A stretch of DNA of 64,000 nt. Origin: an uncultured Dechloromonas sp. GTDB taxonomy: Bacteria; Pseudomonadota; Gammaproteobacteria; Burkholderiales; Rhodocyclaceae. This document shows positions 60,409 through 64,000 of this stretch, piece after piece. Position 1 is the first letter of the stretch; each line of letters starts with the position of its first letter. The stretch lies in contig NZ_CAMFKO010000016.1 of assembly GCF_945957265.1 (NCBI RefSeq), positions 1 to 64,000 on the forward strand, written 5' to 3'. A program made the position numbers and the translations under genes. The notes below the pieces were generated by a model. The model made no database searches. It saw nothing but the letters and a program-made list of their open reading frames with translations, and was not told where the DNA came from.

Positions 60409-60479
60409 AAGAGTCAGTCTCCAAAGAAAACAAGGTGCCGGCAGAACCGGCGACAATCAATATTCAGCCCCAAGCCTTT

Positions 60480-60497
60480 AGCAGAATGCGTGCCAAC
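60480..60497 (-). promoter_or_regulatory. Sigma-54 (-24/-12) promoter of glnA
   Basis: On the minus strand the site reads TTGGCACGCATTCTGCT: GG (60494-60493) and GC (60482-60481) are 10 nt apart, and TGGCACG is a perfect -24 half. Transcription would begin near 60469, giving a leader of about 60 nt. Confidence 0.9.
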
Positions 60498-60558
60498 CGC
60501 CGAGGTCAATTTTTCTATTCTGCCACAACGAGATGCCCGCGATAAGCAGAGAATGGGC

Positions 60559-60573
60559 GCACCATAATCGTGC
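60559..60573 (-). promoter_or_regulatory. NtrC box proximal to glnA
   Basis: GCACCATAATCGTGC, an NtrC dyad with one deviation from GCACC-N5-GGTGC, centred at 60566, about 97 bp upstream of the predicted glnA start of transcription. Confidence 0.75.
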
Positions 60574-60589
60574 CACGACGCAAAAGAGC

Positions 60590-60604
60590 GCACTATTTTG
60601 GTGC
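60590..60604 (-). promoter_or_regulatory. NtrC box distal to glnA
   Basis: GCACTATTTTGGTGC, very close to the strong NtrC sites of enteric glnA, centred at 60597 and 31 bp from the proximal box (three helical turns). It overlaps the 3' end of the CDF transporter gene. Confidence 0.85.
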
Positions 60605-61762
60605 AATCATGCAATTAAGCGAAATACTGCGCACCACGGCATGGCCGCGCAGGCGCTCGGCGATCCCCTCTTCCGCCAGCCTGAGCGCCTCGCCATTCTC
60701 GAAAAACGCATGCCCGAGGAAAACCTCGACCTCGACCTTGCCGTCGAGGTAATGCAGCACGATCTTCTCCGGCGCCGGCAAATCCGCCAGCAGGGGCTGC
60801 AAGTCGCGGAGCAACACGTCGCGCGACGGCAGGCGCGGGATCACGAAGCCGGGGTCCCGGTCATCTTCCGGATCGATATGGACCAGCACGTCGAGCACCT
60901 CGGTGTGCTCGCGCAATACGCGGGCCCGCGCCGATTCGGCAATGCGATGCCCCTCGGAAACGCTGATCCGCGCATCGACCTGGACATGGGCATCGACCAG
61001 CGCCTGGTGCGCCATGCGCCGCGTGCGCAGCTGGTGAAGGCCGAGCACGCCCGGCGTCGCCACCAGCGTCCGGCGGATGGCGTCGACCTGCGCCGCGTCG
61101 AGTCCGGTATCGATCAGTTCCCGGAAGGCGCCCCACGACAGCTCGGCCCCCATGCGCAGGATCATGAAGCCCATCAGCGCGGCCGCCAGCAGGTCGAGAA
61201 AGGACCAGCCAAGCAGCGCGCCGCCGATGCCGACCACCACGACCAGCGCCGACGCCGCATCGGCCCGGGTATGCAGCGCGTTGGCGGTGAGCAGCTGGGA
61301 GCGCTGGCGCTCGGCGACGCGGATCAGGTAGCGGTACAGCCCTTCCTTGGAGATCACGGTGGCAATCGCTACCCACAGGGCGGACAGTTCGACGACCGGC
61401 AGCGCATCGATGTGCTGCAGGCGCATCCCGGATTCCCACAGGATGCCGCCGCCGATCAGGGCCAGCGACGCTCCGAGCACCAGCGTCGCCCCGGTTTCCA
61501 TGCGGGCATGGCCGTAGGGGTGGGCCTCGTCGGCCGGATGGGCGCTCTGGCGACTGGCGTAGATGACCAGGAAGTCGGAAAGCAGATCGGAGAAGGAATG
61601 CAGGCCGTGCGCCACCAGCGACTGGGAATGCGCCAGCCAGCCGACGACGAGCTGGGCAACGGTCATCAGCAGATTGACGGCGACGCTGCCCCAGGTTGCC
61701 TTCTGCGCCTCGGCGGCCCGTTCGGCCAACGCCGCCGCTGCCGGGTGATCCCCTTGTGCCAT
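60593..61762 (-). CDS. Cation diffusion facilitator (CDF) family transporter
   Basis: A 389-aa inner-membrane cation/proton antiporter. Metal-site residues are readable in HGLHSFSDLLSD (helix 2) and HTRADAASALVVV (helix 5), with six hydrophobic segments over residues 25-225. A cytoplasmic domain (about 225-389) follows with RMAHQALVDAHVQVD and VLVHIDPEDD. The long C-terminal part, repeating a ferredoxin-like domain, is larger than in short CDFs. The metal is not predictable (Zn, Fe or Mn are usual). Its stop codon lies inside the distal glnA NtrC box. Confidence 0.88.
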   Translation of the reverse strand: MAQGDHPAAAALAERAAEAQKATWGSVAVNLLMTVAQLVVGWLAHSQSLVAHGLHSFSDLLSDFLVIYASRQSAHPADEAHPYGHARMETGATLVLGASLALIGGGILWESGMRLQHIDALPVVELSALWVAIATVISKEGLYRYLIRVAERQRSQLLTANALHTRADAASALVVVVGIGGALLGWSFLDLLAAALMGFMILRMGAELSWGAFRELIDTGLDAAQVDAIRRTLVATPGVLGLHQLRTRRMAHQALVDAHVQVDARISVSEGHRIAESARARVLREHTEVLDVLVHIDPEDDRDPGFVIPRLPSRDVLLRDLQPLLADLPAPEKIVLHYLDGKVEVEVFLGHAFFENGEALRLAEEGIAERLRGHAVVRSISLNCMIAPK

Positions 61763-61810
61763 GTGCTGTGCCCTATACTATGGGTCTGAGATTCTAGCAG
61801 CAGGATAGTT

Positions 61811-62263
61811 ATGGGAAAGTTAACGGATATTCTGAACCTCGCCGCCGAACGCGGCCGCGCGCTCGAACGCCCCTACCTGGGCGAGCTGACCCCCGCCGAA
61901 GCGCACACGCTATTGCAGCAGGCCCCCGGCGCCCGGCTGGTCGACGTCCGCACCCGCGCCGAGCAGGACTGGGTCGGCCGCGTCCCCGGCGCCGTCGAAA
62001 TCGAGTGGAACCAGTACCCGGGCGGCGTGCGCAACCCCAACTTCGTCGCCGAACTGCAGCGCCAGGTCGATCCGCAAGCGCTGGTCGTCTTCCTTTGCCG
62101 CAGCGGCGCGCGCTCCATCGGCGCCGCCACGGCCGCCACCGCAGCCGGCTACAACAGCTGCTACAACATCCTCGAAGGCTTCGAGGGCGACAAGGATGCC
62201 AACGGGCATCGCGGCAACATCGGCGGCTGGCGCAAGGCCGGCCTGCCGTGGATTCAGGGATAA
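61811..62263 (+). CDS. Rhodanese-like domain protein
   Basis: A 150-aa single rhodanese domain. The active-site loop is FLCRSGARSIGAA with the catalytic Cys, followed by NILEGFEGDKDANGHRG. Such proteins transfer sulfane sulfur or act as sulfur carriers. The ATG at 61811 follows an AGGATAG ribosome binding site. It is divergent from the CDF gene and followed 44 bp later by nadA. Confidence 0.88.
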   Translation: MGKLTDILNLAAERGRALERPYLGELTPAEAHTLLQQAPGARLVDVRTRAEQDWVGRVPGAVEIEWNQYPGGVRNPNFVAELQRQVDPQALVVFLCRSGARSIGAATAATAAGYNSCYNILEGFEGDKDANGHRGNIGGWRKAGLPWIQG

Positions 62264-62307
62264 TACCGCGCGGCCGAGAACCCATCGGCGCCATTCAGAG
62301 ACCAGCA

Positions 62308-63405
62308 ATGCAGACTGCCACCCTTTCCTTCTCCCCGTTCAACGCGCTGTCCGACGAGGCCTGCCATGAGCGCATCCGCGCCGCCCGCGCCAAGCTCGGC
62401 AAGAAAGCCGTCATCCTCTGCCACCATTACCAGCGCGCCGACGTCTACCAGTACGCCGACCTGACCGGCGATTCGCTGAAGCTGTCGCGCCTGGCTTCGC
62501 AGACCGATTCGGAATACGTCATCTTCTGCGGCGTGCACTTCATGGCCGAAGTCGCCGACATCATGACCGCCCCCAACCAGACGGCCATCCTGCCCGACCT
62601 CGCCGCCGGCTGCTCGATGGCCGACATGGCCAACCTGGCCAAGGTCGAGCGCTGCTGGCGCGAACTGAACGAAGTGCTGAACGCCGAAGAGGAAGTGACC
62701 CCGGTCACCTACATCAACTCGGCCGCCGACCTCAAGGCCTTCTGCGGCGAGCACGGCGGCATCGTGTGCACCTCGTCGAACGCCGGCACCATCGCCAAGT
62801 GGGCCTTCGAGCGCCGTCCCAAGGTGCTCTTCTTCCCCGACCAGCACCTCGGCCGGTGGACCGGCCACAACATGGGCTTCGCCATGGACGAGATGGTCGT
62901 CTGGGACCCCGATCTCGAACTCGGCGGCCTGACCCCGGCCCAGATCAGGAAGGCGCGCATCCTGCTGTGGAAGGGCCACTGCTCGGTGCACCAGATGTTC
63001 CAGAAGTCGCACATCGACGCCTTCCGCGCCAAGTACCCGGAAGGCAAGGTCATCGCCCATCCGGAATGCAATTTCGAGGTCTGTGCCGCGTCCGATTACG
63101 TCGGCTCGACCGAGCACATCGTCAAGACCATCAAGGAAGCGCCGGAAGGCACGCGCTGGCTGGTCGGCACCGAACTGAACCTGGTCGACCGCCTGGCCAA
63201 GGAGGTGCTGCCGCAGAACAAGATCGTGCAGTTCATGGCGACCACCATCTGCATGTGCTCGACGATGCAGCGCATCGACCCGCAGCACCTGGCGTGGACC
63301 CTGGAAAACCTGGCCGAGGGCAAGGTGGTCAATGCCATCCGGGTTCCGGAACATGAAGCCAGGCTGGCCAAGCTGGCGCTCGACCGGATGCTGGAAATTT
63401 CCTGA
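62308..63405 (+). CDS. nadA: Quinolinate synthase A
   Basis: A 365-aa [4Fe-4S] enzyme that condenses iminoaspartate with dihydroxyacetone phosphate to quinolinate in NAD synthesis. Typical segments: VILCHHYQRADVYQYAD, FCGVHFMAEVADIM, AAGCSMADMA, VCTSSNAGTIAKWAF, HPECNFEVCAASDYVGST and GTELNLVDRLAKE, with cluster cysteines among AAGCSM, the PEC region and TTICMCSTM. Length is that of the longer proteobacterial form. Confidence 0.95.
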   Translation: MQTATLSFSPFNALSDEACHERIRAARAKLGKKAVILCHHYQRADVYQYADLTGDSLKLSRLASQTDSEYVIFCGVHFMAEVADIMTAPNQTAILPDLAAGCSMADMANLAKVERCWRELNEVLNAEEEVTPVTYINSAADLKAFCGEHGGIVCTSSNAGTIAKWAFERRPKVLFFPDQHLGRWTGHNMGFAMDEMVVWDPDLELGGLTPAQIRKARILLWKGHCSVHQMFQKSHIDAFRAKYPEGKVIAHPECNFEVCAASDYVGSTEHIVKTIKEAPEGTRWLVGTELNLVDRLAKEVLPQNKIVQFMATTICMCSTMQRIDPQHLAWTLENLAEGKVVNAIRVPEHEARLAKLALDRMLEIS

Positions 63406-63685
63406 AAAGCCTGTGCTGCCGGGCAAGAGGACCAGCCCGGCAGCATCCGTGATCAGGATAGCGGAGCCCGATCCGGGTCATCGAAAAGCAGCTTCGGGAT
63501 CACTCTCCGACGCGATGACCGGAAACGCTTGCTCCCCGCTCGCTCCCCCGACAACGACGACTTCTTCTCCCCGGCCAAAAAAAATGCCGGCTGCCGCACG
63601 TCGAAAGCGCCAGCTCAATCGCCTCGAATACGAAACATTCATGCTGCAATAATCGGCACTGCGCGGTAATCTAGGGTTTCCGACG
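63406..63685. other. Intergenic stretch after nadA
   Basis: No gene recognised. It begins with an 11-bp GC-rich hairpin (TGCTGCCGGGC at 63414-63424 and its complement at 63435-63445), which may terminate or stabilise the nadA transcript although no T-run follows. Confidence 0.5.
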
Positions 63686-64000
63686 ATGCCGTCCGCCAGA
63701 ACCCGAATGAGCAGCCTCCACATCACGACGTTCAACATCCACAAGGGCTTTTCGCAATTCAACCGGCGGATGATGGTGCATGAACTGCGCGACCGGCTGC
63801 GCCACCTGAACTCGGATATCGTTTTCCTGCAGGAGGTTCAGGGCCTGCACCTCGGTCACGCCGAGAACCACGACAACTGGCCGGATTCGCCGCAGCACGA
63901 GTTCCTCGCCGAGGAAGTCTGGGCCGACTGCGCCTACGGCCGCAACATGATCTACGACCACGGCCATCACGGCAACGCCATCCTCTCCCGCTTTCCCATC
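63686..64000 (+). CDS. Endonuclease/exonuclease/phosphatase family protein (partial)
   Basis: The first 105 codons of a gene running off the right edge. It begins the exonuclease III-like fold with LHITTFNIHKGFSQFNRRM (metal-binding Asn), LNSDIVFLQEVQG (metal-binding Glu), and GHHGNAILSRFPI. Relatives hydrolyse phosphodiesters in DNA, RNA or lipids; the substrate is open. The start is either 63686 or the in-frame ATG at 63707. Confidence 0.8.
   Translation, partial: MPSARTRMSSLHITTFNIHKGFSQFNRRMMVHELRDRLRHLNSDIVFLQEVQGLHLGHAENHDNWPDSPQHEFLAEEVWADCAYGRNMIYDHGHHGNAILSRFPI

Noticed and set aside
63332..63652. A 106-codon plus-strand frame after nadA
   Set aside because: Its first part is an out-of-frame copy of the nadA end, and the remainder has no coding character, family or ribosome binding site.

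Overview
The window is a GC-rich bacterial chromosome segment, apart from an AT-richer left edge. Gene content and order (ftsY-ftsE-ftsX, rsmD-coaD-fdx, lolB-ispE-tRNA-Gln-prs-rplY-pth-ychF, ribBA-ribH-nusB-thiL-pgpA, zapD-yacG, coaX/birA without an HTH, ntrB-ntrC with glnA) point to a Betaproteobacterium. The many c-di-GMP and hybrid-kinase genes and the domain styles suggest Rhodocyclales (Dechloromonas/Azonexus-like). That placement is inference from gene order and protein style, not from a database search.

Layout. 1-2.45 kb is a small accessory patch: an apparent IS256-type insertion-sequence end, a 5'-truncated Mu/Tn7-type (TnsB/TniA-like) transposase remnant, an antibiotic-biosynthesis-monooxygenase-fold gene and a DEDD exonuclease-fold gene. 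2.4-12.6 kb: amtB, mltA, an AAA ATPase, a Nudix-ThiE fusion, yacG, zapD, coaE, a SPOR protein, a TrpB2-type enzyme, a DOMON-like protein and a NamZ/DUF1343 protein. 12.7-15.8 kb: a hybrid histidine kinase with a PhnD-like sensor. 15.8-20 kb: a Tat-type FAD protein overlapping ftsX, then ftsE and ftsY. 20-24 kb: two M16 proteases, rsmD, coaD and a ferredoxin, ending at a bidirectional terminator shared with a dynamin-like GTPase. 26-34 kb: mutM, a TPR protein, lolB, ispE, tRNA-Gln, prs, rplY, pth, ychF. 34-37.8 kb: a PAS-GGDEF-EAL protein, a membrane-fused spermidine synthase homologue and YceI. 37.9-41.8 kb: riboflavin and thiamine genes, pgpA, a solitary HicA-like protein and tRNA-Arg. 42-46.9 kb: an NlpC/P60 lipoprotein and a divergent, poorly characterised module (Gly/Cys-rich membrane protein; DUF350, SPFH-SHOCT, DUF4178 and a 47-aa membrane peptide). 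46.9-54 kb: a degenerate GGDEF-EAL protein, an HD-GYP protein lacking the metal-binding His, coaX, birA, ntrC, ntrB. 54-58.4 kb: an RND efflux pair. 58.4-64 kb: a DUF4124 protein, glnA, a CDF cation transporter, a rhodanese, nadA and the start of an endonuclease/phosphatase-family gene.

The clearest functional theme is nitrogen control. ntrB-ntrC lies in the window, and both amtB and glnA carry a readable sigma-54 -24/-12 promoter with upstream NtrC boxes: one perfect 29-bp palindrome at amtB, and two boxes 31 bp apart at glnA. A second theme is tight translational packing, with several ATGA, TGATG and TTGA stop/start overlaps, including three genes that appear to start at TTG inside the upstream gene's stop. 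A third is a dispersed imperfect inverted repeat placed directly after stop codons at three loci. The best candidate for an under-described system is the DUF350/SPFH/DUF4178/47-aa module at 42.7-46.9 kb, possibly linked to the membrane-fused spermidine synthase homologue nearby.
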